From the NCBI GenBank assembly GCA_016927235.1, contig JAFGNB010000096.1:1-40083 (forward strand): a DNA stretch of 40,083 nt, read 5' to 3'. The notes under the pieces were generated by a model that was not told the DNA's origin, did no database searches, and was given only the letters and a program-made list of their open reading frames with translations. Position 1 is the first letter of the stretch. Each line of letters starts with the position of its first letter. The translations under genes were made by a program, and so were the position numbers. This stretch comes from Chitinispirillaceae bacterium. Its GTDB lineage: Bacteria; Fibrobacterota; Chitinivibrionia; Chitinivibrionales; Chitinispirillaceae. This document shows, one piece after another, positions 1 through 8,300 of the stretch.

Positions 1-801
1 GCCGCCGCCGGTGAGCTGCTGTTCCCGGCGATCAACGTCAACGACGCGGTGACCAAGTCCAAGTTCGACAACCGCTACGGCATCCGCCACTCGCTGGTGG
101 ACGGCATCAACCGCGGCACCGACGTGCTGATCGGCGGCAAGGTCGCGGTCGTCTGCGGCTACGGCGACGTCGGCAAGGGCGCCGCGGAGTCCCTGCGCGG
201 GCAGGGCGCCCGGGTGATCGTCACCGAGATCGACCCGATCTGCGCGCTGCAGGCCGCCATGGAGGGGTACGAGGTGTCAACCGTGGAAGATACCCTCGGT
301 ACAGGCGACATTTACGTTACCGCCACCGGCAACGTCGACGTCATAACCGCCGACCATATGGCGAGAATGAAGGACCAGGCCATTGTCTGCAACATCGGCC
401 ACTTCGACAGTGAAATCCAGGTCGCGCGGCTCCAGAAGGTCAAAGGAATCGCCAGGGTCGCCGTCAAACCGCAACTTGACAAATATATTTTTCCCGACGG
501 CCATGCGATCTACCTGCTCGCCGAGGGACGGCTCGTCAACCTCGGTTGCGCCACCGGCCACCCGTCGTTCGTCATGTCGAACTCATTCACCAACCAGACG
601 CTTGCTCAGATCGACCTGTGGAAGAACCGCGGTAAGTACACGGCGGGTGTCTACCGGCTTCCGAAGGAGCTCGATGAGGAGGTCGCCCGTCTGCATATCG
701 GGAAGATCGGCGTCAAACTGACAAAATTGACAAAGAAACAGGCCGACTACATTGGCGTTCCAATGAACGGTCCCTTTAAACCGGATCACTACCGTTATTA
801 A
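1..801 (+). CDS. ahcY: Adenosylhomocysteinase, C-terminal part (5' end cut by window edge)
   Basis: S-adenosyl-L-homocysteine hydrolase cleaves SAH to adenosine and homocysteine in the activated methyl cycle, using tightly bound NAD. The frame is open from base 1 (reads [20 protein letters not shown]), so the annotated protein lacks its N-terminal substrate domain portion. Visible are the NAD-binding glycine motif GYGDVGKG, the [18 protein letters not shown] segment, the [10 protein letters not shown] segment, [21 protein letters not shown] and the family's invariant C-terminus KPDHYRY. Codons 1-92 (bases 1-276) end in G or C with a single exception, and the protein there resembles actinobacterial AhcY. 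From base 277 on codon use is mixed like the rest of the window. This suggests a chimeric join or recombination inside a conserved gene. The family assignment is secure; integrity of the gene is not. Confidence 0.93.
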   Translation, partial: AAAGELLFPAINVNDAVTKSKFDNRYGIRHSLVDGINRGTDVLIGGKVAVVCGYGDVGKGAAESLRGQGARVIVTEIDPICALQAAMEGYEVSTVEDTLGTGDIYVTATGNVDVITADHMARMKDQAIVCNIGHFDSEIQVARLQKVKGIARVAVKPQLDKYIFPDGHAIYLLAEGRLVNLGCATGHPSFVMSNSFTNQTLAQIDLWKNRGKYTAGVYRLPKELDEEVARLHIGKIGVKLTKLTKKQADYIGVPMNGPFKPDHYRY

Positions 802-897
802 CCGGCCGGCGACCGCGTCGCCTGCCGTGTCGCGGTATGCGCCATCGCCGGGGGGCGCCCAAGACGCTTCCCGTAGGAAACGATTCGACAGGTATTC

Positions 898-2253
898 ATG
901 AATATCACCGCACTCGGCATCCGCCCTCCGCCCGCCGCACGGGACAACCCGGCGGTAACTCCCGAACTGCTGGCCAGTTCCCTGGCACGTTATTCACGCT
1001 CGAATAAAGGGATCGACGTCATCCTGCAATCGATCGACTGGAACGATCCCGAGCGGTCGGTCGACGCCATTTTTCGTTTTGTCGACTACGGCCATGCATC
1101 CATCGCCGGCATGACCGGCGGCATACCCATTGTCATCGACGGGTGTTCGATGTTTCTTGCCTATAAACTCTTTGAAATCGCCCAGCTGTGCGACGGACAG
1201 GAATCAAGCTCGCGTTACATTAAGCTCGACGCAACCCGGCTTCCCGACCCTGCGGAAATCGGGATCCCCCCTCATCTCGCCGCGGAGTGGCAGATGTTGA
1301 TGCGACTCTCATTTTCCTGCTATCAGGAACTCTTTGACGCACTCGACGCCGAAGCGAAAGCCGATCCGTCAATAGTCCGGCTGCCGACGGACGCCGACGA
1401 AAAGGTGCAAAACCGGCTGCGCAAAAACTACGCGCTCGACCGCGCGCGTTATTTCATCCCGTTTGCGATAAAGACCAACGCCGCCTGTATCATGACCGCC
1501 CGGGTGTGGACCGAAACCATCAAACAGCTCGACTCGCTGCCGCTCCCCGAAGCCCATGCATGCGCGGAAGGACTGCGCAGTGAACTGCGGAAGTTCACCC
1601 CGCGACTGCTGCGGCACAGCTATCCCGACAGGGCGAGCATCGGTCAAACCATGCAGGTGATCAACCATGCAATCGCCTCACTGCAAAAAAAAAGCCTGCC
1701 CGTCGATCGATGCCCCGACGAAGTCCGCCTCGGCCTCGAACGCACCACACCGCCGTTCCTCCCGGATCTTCAGGAGATCCGGCAGGCTTTTGACGGAAAA
1801 GAAAACCGCTACAGCACCGTGGGCCCGGCCGTTAAACGGATGTTCGTACGCGCGGCATGGAACAACATCGCGATCGCCGAACTGCGCGATCTCAACCGCC
1901 ACCGCAGCGGCTACCGGTTCAGCCCTCTCGCTCCGGTGGGATTCTACCTTCCCGAAGGAATCTCCCATCATCAAACGGCCGAGCTGCTTGACCGCGCCCG
2001 TTTATTTATCGGAAAACTGATTACCGATGAAACCGCCGCTCCGGCATATGTGTACGCGCTGCACCTCGGAACGCAGGTCGCCTTCGAGCATTCGACCCAC
2101 CTCGATAAATTCATCTACGAGATCGAACTGCGCACCGGCATGGGAGCGCACTTCCGTTATGCGGAACATTTGAACGCAGCCTGCCGCGAGCTTCTGAACA
2201 TCGCACCCGAACTTGCGCAGTTTATCGCGGTGGGTTCCGCGGAACCGGAATGA
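898..2253 (+). CDS. ThyX-like (FAD-dependent thymidylate synthase family) long protein
   Basis: 451 residues, about twice a classic ThyX (roughly 220-250). Residues ~25-110 resemble a ThyX fold start (GHASIAG, then a long helix ending ESSSRY at 102-107), but the RHR motif expected before this Ser-rich segment is absent. The second half (~300-440) carries RDLNRHRSGYRFSPL with R334-H335-R336, close to the ThyX signature RHRxxSxNxxS, followed by a segment (THLDKFIYEIELRTGMGAHFR) like the ThyX C-terminal FLxLRxxxxAQxEIR helix. It therefore looks like a tandem ThyX protein with a degenerate first and partial second motif. ThyX makes dTMP from dUMP with FAD, NADPH and methylene-THF; whether this one does is not certain. 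Start ATG has only a weak upstream AGG. It ends 4 bp before the convergent next gene. Confidence 0.72.
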   Translation: MNITALGIRPPPAARDNPAVTPELLASSLARYSRSNKGIDVILQSIDWNDPERSVDAIFRFVDYGHASIAGMTGGIPIVIDGCSMFLAYKLFEIAQLCDGQESSSRYIKLDATRLPDPAEIGIPPHLAAEWQMLMRLSFSCYQELFDALDAEAKADPSIVRLPTDADEKVQNRLRKNYALDRARYFIPFAIKTNAACIMTARVWTETIKQLDSLPLPEAHACAEGLRSELRKFTPRLLRHSYPDRASIGQTMQVINHAIASLQKKSLPVDRCPDEVRLGLERTTPPFLPDLQEIRQAFDGKENRYSTVGPAVKRMFVRAAWNNIAIAELRDLNRHRSGYRFSPLAPVGFYLPEGISHHQTAELLDRARLFIGKLITDETAAPAYVYALHLGTQVAFEHSTHLDKFIYEIELRTGMGAHFRYAEHLNAACRELLNIAPELAQFIAVGSAEPE

Positions 2254-2257
2254 GCGT

Positions 2258-3292
2258 CTATAACCCGGCATTCGAGAGCGTCTTTTTGACCTTGGAATAA
2301 AATTCCTCCTCGATCGCCTCGGCGATTTCCTCAAAGGCGTTTTTCAGCGGCGTTATGTCTCCCCAGTGACGATCACCCGTTTTCGTTATGAGCACAGTAA
2401 TGAGCGGCCGCTTCTCCGCCGGCGATGCAAAAAGAGCGACCTCCATTTTCATCGTTCCGGCGAACTGTTTCATTCTCGCCGTTTTAGTAGTGTAGGATTT
2501 CGGGATCATACGGATCGTCAGCGCTTTACACGAAGCGTTCGCCAGCTGCTCGAAAGGAACGCTTACGGTGTTTCCATCCAGCGACTCCTCGAATGCATCG
2601 ACCAGCATGTCGTCGATATCCTGTTCGTCGGAAGGATCGATTGAAAATCCGATGACGCTTTTAGGCAGCCGGATCCGTTCGACATAGACCGTACCGTCGC
2701 ACGGGAGGGGCTCGACGGTCGCGGTTTTGTTCTCACGAGCCCTTTTCTCGGCCGAGCGGTCACCGGCATTGCTCTTCCCCAATGATTTCACAACGCTCTT
2801 CTCCCTTCCTCCCGGAGAGCAACCGGTTAATTTATGCGCTATGGCCGGTAATATCTCGACAACCTCCTCGATATCGCCGCGGATGTCTTCAGAAACGACC
2901 TTGATAATTCTGGCGGTCTCGACATCGATGCTTTTCACATTGATCATATACAATCTTCCGAGTTTTCCGATCGATCCGGAAATCAGCAGTTTCACCCCCA
3001 ACAGCTTTCCGACCTCCACCATGCAACCTTCATCCGAACAGGTCGCCCCCGACTGCTGAAAGCCCTGTTCGGCAAGAACGGCCTGCATCTGGTCGCGCTC
3101 CATAACCTCGACACTGCCGGTTGAAAACAGTTCGTTACGCAACCGGTCGGAGAGCAGTTCGGCTTCATCCCGGGAAACGCCCTCGGTATCTTTAAGATTG
3201 AGCACCGCGATTTTTTCAAGCCTGCCCGGCAGGGACGGTGGAGCGGCATGAAGAAGGCTGTAAAGAACCGCCGCCGTCACTATCCGGCGCAT
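2258..3292 (-). CDS. Secreted CsgG/DUF2380-like protein, function unknown
   Basis: 344 residues with an N-terminal signal peptide (MRRIVTAAVLYSLLHAAPP). Residues ~25-150 match the CsgG-like alpha/beta fold common in FCB-group genomes: IAVLNLKDTEGVSRDEAELLSDRLRNEL is split here as IAVLNLKD, EAELLSDRLRNELF, then VMERDQMQAVLAEQGF, a paired-cysteine segment CSDEGC, and LGVKLLISGSIGKLG. These proteins sit in the periplasm or at the outer membrane and often act as lipoprotein-like accessory factors. The C-terminal half (~200-344) is basic and unfamiliar; it contains a DDMLVDAFEESL helix and ends in a helical tail. The gene is convergent with the ThyX-like gene. A possible minus-strand -10 (TATACT) lies near 3315-3320; no clear ribosome site is visible. 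No specific function can be assigned. Confidence 0.75.
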   Translation of the reverse strand: MRRIVTAAVLYSLLHAAPPSLPGRLEKIAVLNLKDTEGVSRDEAELLSDRLRNELFSTGSVEVMERDQMQAVLAEQGFQQSGATCSDEGCMVEVGKLLGVKLLISGSIGKLGRLYMINVKSIDVETARIIKVVSEDIRGDIEEVVEILPAIAHKLTGCSPGGREKSVVKSLGKSNAGDRSAEKRARENKTATVEPLPCDGTVYVERIRLPKSVIGFSIDPSDEQDIDDMLVDAFEESLDGNTVSVPFEQLANASCKALTIRMIPKSYTTKTARMKQFAGTMKMEVALFASPAEKRPLITVLITKTGDRHWGDITPLKNAFEEIAEAIEEEFYSKVKKTLSNAGL

Positions 3293-3486
3293 GGAGATTT
3301 GCCCGTTGTAAAGTATAAAAACATAGCATTAAAATATATCGCGACACGGCGTTAGAGATCATAATTACAGGCGGTCATTGTAAGCGCCGTCACGTTCCGG
3401 AAAACGGTCTGGGCCTTCGCCGCCGCCGGCAGGCGTTATTCACATCCGGGCCGGTTCACTGTTATGGTGAGGACAGTGCGGTTTTT

Positions 3487-4047
3487 TCAGTTCGCCCGCG
3501 CGACGAACTCGTCAGTCGTCGTGTCGATCCTGATTCTGTCGCCGATAATACAGTAGAGGGGAACCTTGACTTCATATCCGGTATCGAGTCGAGCGGTCTT
3601 GAGCACCTTCCCGCTGGTATCACCTTTTACAGCCGGTTCGGTGTAGACGATCTCGCGCTCCACCTGCACCGGAAGCTCGACGCCCACCGCTTTCTCTCCG
3701 TAAAGAATGACATCAATGACCATCTCTTCTTTCAGGTAATTGAGGGCATTGCCGAGGTCCTCCCTGGAAAGATCCATCTGCTCGTAGGTTTCGTTGTCCA
3801 TAAAGGTATAAAAACCGTTGTTCTGGCAGAGAAACTGCATCTTTCTACGGTCGAGCACGACATTGTCGAATTTGTCCGACGCCCGGTACACGGTTTCCGA
3901 AACAGCGCCGGTCGTAAGGTTTTTCATCTTCATTCTTACCGTTGAGGCTCCCCGCGATCCCTTGTTGTACATCGCTTTCAGGATAATAAACAGGTCGTCG
4001 CCCATTTTAACGATATTGCCCGTCCGCAGGTCCTGCGCTTCTTTCAT
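3487..4047 (-). CDS. efp: Elongation factor P, arginine-tip (EarP-dependent) type
   Basis: EF-P binds between ribosomal P and E sites and relieves stalling at polyproline. The 186-residue protein has the usual three-barrel length. The tip loop of domain I reads FNKSG-like AMYNKGSRGASTVRMKMKNL; alignment by eye to E. coli (Lys34) and Pseudomonas (Arg32) EF-P places Arg32 at the modified position, together with the Pseudomonas-like features ETVYRASDK, LDRRKMQF, AYTEP-like VYTEPAVKGDTSGK and KTARLDTG. Arginine-type EF-P is activated by mono-rhamnosylation by EarP, and the gene directly upstream in the same direction is earP. A good ribosome site (AAGGAG, about 6 nt from the ATG) supports the start. 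Confident in family and type; the modification itself is inferred. Confidence 0.97.
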   Translation of the reverse strand: MKEAQDLRTGNIVKMGDDLFIILKAMYNKGSRGASTVRMKMKNLTTGAVSETVYRASDKFDNVVLDRRKMQFLCQNNGFYTFMDNETYEQMDLSREDLGNALNYLKEEMVIDVILYGEKAVGVELPVQVEREIVYTEPAVKGDTSGKVLKTARLDTGYEVKVPLYCIIGDRIRIDTTTDEFVARAN

Positions 4048-4123
4048 AGCAAACTCCTTGAATCACCATCATTAGGATGGAATCAATCGATTCCGTCAAA
4101 ATCCCGGCGGTTCTCCGCTCATA

Positions 4124-4150
4124 GGGAAATAAACAGAGCGTTTATTCCCC
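4124..4150. other. AU-rich inverted repeat between earP and efp
   Basis: GGGAAATAAAC and GTTTATTCCCC form an 11-bp stem with one mismatch around a 5-base loop, in the 176-base spacer between earP and efp. There is no clear U-tract after it on either strand, so it could be a weak terminator, an mRNA stability element or a regulatory hairpin for efp. Confidence 0.35.
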
Positions 4151-4223
4151 AAATAAAGGAGGAATGAGGTATCGCACATAGAAAAGCGTATCGGCCTGAA
4201 AAACGATACCGCCCTCACTGCTT

Positions 4224-5402
4224 TTAAAATTCACGGATAAAATGACTGAACCTGTCCACCAGATTACCATTCTTTTTTATAAAATAACACATTTTCACTA
4301 TTGCCAGTTCGATTTTCTTCAGGTCCCGGAAAAAAGAGGCGTAGCGCTCTCCGGTGGTCTGAAGGGGCTGCTCGACGGCGGCATCGTTGAAAAGCAGGTG
4401 AAGTTCGCGGTACGCCGCAAAGACCGCCTCATCGTCAAAACAGGGCTTTAACGCCGCGAGCAACGCCTCTACTTTAACTTCCTGATACTTTGCATCCTGC
4501 AGATAGGCGTTCCATATAAACGGCTTCCCCGCCCCGATAGCCTGCACCAGGGAATCCTCACCCCGCACCAGATTAAAATCAGTGCAGCAAAGCAGGGTGT
4601 CATACTCCCCCTGCGTGATGAAAGGCATGAAAACGATGCTGGCATTCCTCCACCGCCGGACGGGCTCCCGGCCGCCCGCTGCTTCTAACCGGCTCAGCGT
4701 ATGCTCCATCCCGCTGCGGCTTTTTTGACCGAAGCAAAGGAGCAGAACCTCTTGTTCCAGTTGCCCCACGTCAACAAGCAACGTATCAAATCCCCGCTCG
4801 TAGGTGAAGACCGTCCCGATAAGCCGTCCTTCGGATACGGGATGCCTAATGCCCGACCGGTACAGCAGATCCTTCAGAAAGCCGGTTCTCCCGGCGACGA
4901 TATCGCCTTTACGCGCCTGCACCCTGGAATTCAGCAGCGTTCCTCCCGTTGACGGGGTAAAGCCCGGCATGAAGAAATATTTCTTCGCGGTTCCTTTCGG
5001 CAGCAACGACTCCTTCAGGTGACACCCTTCGATCCATGGCTCTGCGGAGAGGTATTCAAGGTTGATGATGAGCGGGCAGGCAAAAAGAGCTTTCTCCAGA
5101 TAGCATTCCGGCGTATGACAGCCGAGCGCCTCGACGAGGACATCGGCGACGCCGAGCGTCTCAACCTTCCCCGCGTCAAGCATTGTCGAATCGATAAAGA
5201 GCACGCTATTACACTCCTGCATGAAGCGGCCGGAGATAATGGCGTGATCGATGTTCGCAAGAACCGCGACGTTGTCGATAAAAACCCTGATCCGGCACGA
5301 CGGATGGGCCAGCTTCATTTCCGTCGCGAATCGGTAAACGAACCCTGCATCGCCGAAATTGTCGATGACATGGCAAAAGATGTCGATGCTGTGGAAGGTC
5401 AT
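4224..5402 (-). CDS. earP: EF-P arginine rhamnosyltransferase EarP
   Basis: EarP transfers rhamnose from dTDP-L-rhamnose to Arg32 of EF-P, inverting the anomeric centre (GT-B fold). The 392-residue protein has the family landmarks: N-terminal IDIFCHVIDNFGDAG with D14 and D18 at the positions of the catalytic aspartates, NLEYLSAEPWIEGCH, KYFFMPGFTPSTGG, and the C-terminal nucleotide-sugar motif FNLVRGEDSLVQA followed by GKPFIWNAY. Length is close to that of Pseudomonas EarP. It lies directly upstream of efp on the same strand and 48 bp downstream of the radical SAM fusion gene, so the whole set 10719 to 3487 may be one transcript or two. An AGGG 7 nt before the ATG supports the start. A dTDP-rhamnose (rml) pathway must exist elsewhere; none is in the window. 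Confidence 0.94.
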   Translation of the reverse strand: MTFHSIDIFCHVIDNFGDAGFVYRFATEMKLAHPSCRIRVFIDNVAVLANIDHAIISGRFMQECNSVLFIDSTMLDAGKVETLGVADVLVEALGCHTPECYLEKALFACPLIINLEYLSAEPWIEGCHLKESLLPKGTAKKYFFMPGFTPSTGGTLLNSRVQARKGDIVAGRTGFLKDLLYRSGIRHPVSEGRLIGTVFTYERGFDTLLVDVGQLEQEVLLLCFGQKSRSGMEHTLSRLEAAGGREPVRRWRNASIVFMPFITQGEYDTLLCCTDFNLVRGEDSLVQAIGAGKPFIWNAYLQDAKYQEVKVEALLAALKPCFDDEAVFAAYRELHLLFNDAAVEQPLQTTGERYASFFRDLKKIELAIVKMCYFIKKNGNLVDRFSHFIREF

Positions 5403-5450
5403 GGGTTGCCCTGCCGCCGATCCGTCAATGGTACACCGACAAAAGGCGCC

Positions 5451-8300
5451 TCAGACGCGGGGTCCCGGAGTGTCCGCAATCGCCTGCGCGGTGCGTGGAG
5501 TATGCTCTTTGACAAGGGACCGGTTGATCTCCCGGAACGACCGGAGGGTAGCGGCGGGCTCACCGTAACGGTAGAACTCCTGCCACAGGCGGTAGTACCC
5601 CTCAAGCAGGCGTTCAGGCCGCATGTTTTTCGGCCGAAATACTATGTTCCCGGTATTCCACCTGTTGTAATCACGGTGGAGAATGCGGTTTTCCTTTTCG
5701 CACTGCAGACCGAACGGTGTTCCCGGAAACGGTGTGCATATGTAAAATTCGGCAAGAGTGATCCGGGCATCGGACAAAAACCGCTCGATACGTTCGAAAA
5801 CGCTTTCATCCTGATCGTCGAATCCGACACCTATCGAGGCGAAAAACCGGATCCCTGCATCCTCGTTCATGCGGACCAAATCGATCGCCTGCTGCCACTC
5901 ATCACGGGAGCACTCGGGGCTTAAAAGGCGGCGCGAGACTCGGTCGTAACCGAAGACCGTATACATTGAGGTCGCCCCACCGGCCGCAAGCTTCCGATAG
6001 AACGACGGTTCGCTCACCATCATCATGGTGGAAGCGAGAAAAATGCTCATGTTCATCCCGGCGGTACGCTCCATCAAAGATAGCAGGTATTTCATGCTGC
6101 GCTTTCCCGGCAGCATGACGGTGTCGTCGGTAATATAGAATTCACGGTACGGCATGGAGATGATATCATCGATAACCTTATCAACCGGTCTGAACCGCAG
6201 CATGGTGCCCTCTTTTACCGGCACCGGACACGCGGCGCAGTGCACGGGACATCCCCGCGATACCAGAATCAGGTGCGCCGACCACTGATAGTTGTCACGG
6301 TCGAAAATTTCACGCCGCGGCAGGGGAAACCGTTCGAGTGGAAAAAAACCGGACGGTTCGTAACGCGTTCTGAGCCTGCCCGCGCGAAGATCGGCGAGCA
6401 TTTGCGGCCACACCTCCTCCCCCTCGCCGATGCAGACCGCATCGGCATGTTCCATTGCCTCCTGCGGCCTGCAGGTCGGGTGCATTCCACCCAAGAGTAC
6501 CTTCGTGCCGCGGCGGCGGAATTCGTCGGAGAGTTCATAGGCCCGGGAGGCCTGCGGGGTAAAACAGCTGATCACCACCGCATCCACCTTTTCGTCAAAA
6601 TCAACCGGTTGTCCGATATTGTCGTCGGTGAGCCGCACCTCCCACTCCGCTGGGGTAAGCGCCGCCAGAACGGGAAGAGCAAGTGAAGGCGGCATGGTGT
6701 ACTCGCCTATCAGGTGCTTCTCGACCAGAGGCCGCAAGACATCATGGCCGGTCAGAAATTTGTTGAATCGCGGATAGATGCAGCGAAGGCGCATTGAAGC
6801 ATGTTTCCGGGGCCCGGAAACCGCACGTTTTTTCCGTGCGGCGAGCAGGTTGAGATCGCGTTCGATGATTTTTGCCGCAGTATACCCGTTGACCATTACA
6901 TTCCATACCCCGCCGCCGGGCTTTCCCCAGTGTCCGGTCTGATAGAGATGGGGCAGATAGGTTTTTATCGGCATCTTTGCTTCGGCATAAATGTTTTTAC
7001 TGTTTTCGAAACCGTACAGCGCTCCTGCGGTATTGCCGGTAAATCGCTCGAAGGTATCGGGAGAACCGACCTCCACATGCCGTATTAAACTGCGCAACCC
7101 CGGATACAGTTGTTCGGCCTTAGCGATCATCGCCTCTGCCGCCGCCATTTTATCGGTTCGCCATGTGCGCGAGCAGGATGACCGGACGAACTGCAGAAGC
7201 GTAAGCGTGGACGGAGCCTCGGCCGCCCTGGTAGTGAGAAGCACCAGATGGTCGAGCGCCGCAGGATCGGTGAACAGCCGCTCACCGTAACGGTAATGTT
7301 CATCCATATTCCCGAAGCTGAAGGTGATATCGTCGGGAAGCAGTTTTGCAATTTCCGGGGTAACGCTGCAATACACCGCAACACACGAAACCGATGGTCT
7401 CAGTTTCGACAACCGCCGCATCCAGAGGGCTTTGCGGGAGGCGTCGGCAATCATCGTCGAGTGAAGCGTAAACGGGCTGATGTTGGAAACCACCACATCC
7501 GCCGTGATTCGTTCATCGCTCTTCAGCGTTACGGCCCCGACCTTCCCGTTAACAATATCCACTGATTCCACGGCGCTGCGGGCCCGCACCTCGCCGCCGT
7601 AATTGACGATCGCCTGTCTCAGAGCCTCCGCCAGCATGCCGGCGCCGCCCTTGACATGATGGGATCCTTCGAACAGATGTATGGCGAACATCACCATGAA
7701 AAAAACCGTGGGCGCGTATGCCGCATTGGCGCCCGCATAGGGCCACATGGCGTGAAACACCTGACGGAGATGCGGATCGTCGACGAATAAGGCAATGTGG
7801 TCCGCCACCGAGCGGTTGTGGTAGGCGCTTACAAAATCAGTGTTCTCCTCCCTGAAATTCAGCTCGAAATCGAGCAGCGGCTTTGCCAGAGCCGTATAAA
7901 AACGCTCTATATCGGCAAGCAGGCGCAGGATGTTGTTCCGTTCAACCGGAAAATTTTCCAGCAATGCATCTCTGATCTCCGCATACTGCATGGGAACACG
8001 GAACGAGAAACCGGGTGATGAAAACGAATACATTGACGGCAGCGGTGTCACACTGACGAGATCCGACACCCCGAGCAGGGTGAGCATATGGCGTATCAGG
8101 CTGTTGTCACCCAGCGGAATCGAATGGATGCCGCTCTCGAAACGAAACGGTCCGCGTGTAAACGAGTGTGCGTAGCCGCCTATTTTGGCGTGTTTTTCAA
8201 ATACCGCAACCCGCATGCCGGCGCGGGCAAGAAATGCACCGCAGGTAAGACCTCCGATGCCTGAACCGATGACCACTACATCATACCGGCCGCTGCTCAT
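5451..8300 (-). CDS. Fusion: FAD-dependent phytoene-desaturase-like oxidoreductase + B12-binding radical SAM enzyme
   Basis: 949 residues holding two complete enzymes. Residues 1-~495 are an amine-oxidase/phytoene-desaturase-like flavoprotein: Rossmann motif VVVIGSGIGGLTCGAFLARAG, then KIGGYAHSF, FESGIHSIP, and the C-terminal GKPGGGVWNVMVNGYTAAKII flavin-closing segment. A linker leads to M503, after which comes a cobalamin-binding-like domain (DAVVISCF, LLGGMHPTCRP, ADAVCIGEGEE) and a radical SAM core with the Fe4S4 motif C684-x3-C688-x2-C691 (SRGCPVHCAACP), followed by FYITDDTV and CTPFPGTPFG. The start overlaps the stop of the upstream oxidoreductase by ATGA (8297-8300), implying translational coupling. 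The likely substrate is a lipid or polyene, from the neighbours, but this is inference. M503 could be an internal start, yet the frame is open and unbroken. Confidence 0.9.
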   Translation of the reverse strand: MSSGRYDVVVIGSGIGGLTCGAFLARAGMRVAVFEKHAKIGGYAHSFTRGPFRFESGIHSIPLGDNSLIRHMLTLLGVSDLVSVTPLPSMYSFSSPGFSFRVPMQYAEIRDALLENFPVERNNILRLLADIERFYTALAKPLLDFELNFREENTDFVSAYHNRSVADHIALFVDDPHLRQVFHAMWPYAGANAAYAPTVFFMVMFAIHLFEGSHHVKGGAGMLAEALRQAIVNYGGEVRARSAVESVDIVNGKVGAVTLKSDERITADVVVSNISPFTLHSTMIADASRKALWMRRLSKLRPSVSCVAVYCSVTPEIAKLLPDDITFSFGNMDEHYRYGERLFTDPAALDHLVLLTTRAAEAPSTLTLLQFVRSSCSRTWRTDKMAAAEAMIAKAEQLYPGLRSLIRHVEVGSPDTFERFTGNTAGALYGFENSKNIYAEAKMPIKTYLPHLYQTGHWGKPGGGVWNVMVNGYTAAKIIERDLNLLAARKKRAVSGPRKHASMRLRCIYPRFNKFLTGHDVLRPLVEKHLIGEYTMPPSLALPVLAALTPAEWEVRLTDDNIGQPVDFDEKVDAVVISCFTPQASRAYELSDEFRRRGTKVLLGGMHPTCRPQEAMEHADAVCIGEGEEVWPQMLADLRAGRLRTRYEPSGFFPLERFPLPRREIFDRDNYQWSAHLILVSRGCPVHCAACPVPVKEGTMLRFRPVDKVIDDIISMPYREFYITDDTVMLPGKRSMKYLLSLMERTAGMNMSIFLASTMMMVSEPSFYRKLAAGGATSMYTVFGYDRVSRRLLSPECSRDEWQQAIDLVRMNEDAGIRFFASIGVGFDDQDESVFERIERFLSDARITLAEFYICTPFPGTPFGLQCEKENRILHRDYNRWNTGNIVFRPKNMRPERLLEGYYRLWQEFYRYGEPAATLRSFREINRSLVKEHTPRTAQAIADTPGPRV

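Noticed and set aside
5019-5924. 301-codon plus-strand open frame
   Set aside because: Spans earP and the radical SAM gene on the opposite strand; no domain or start signal.
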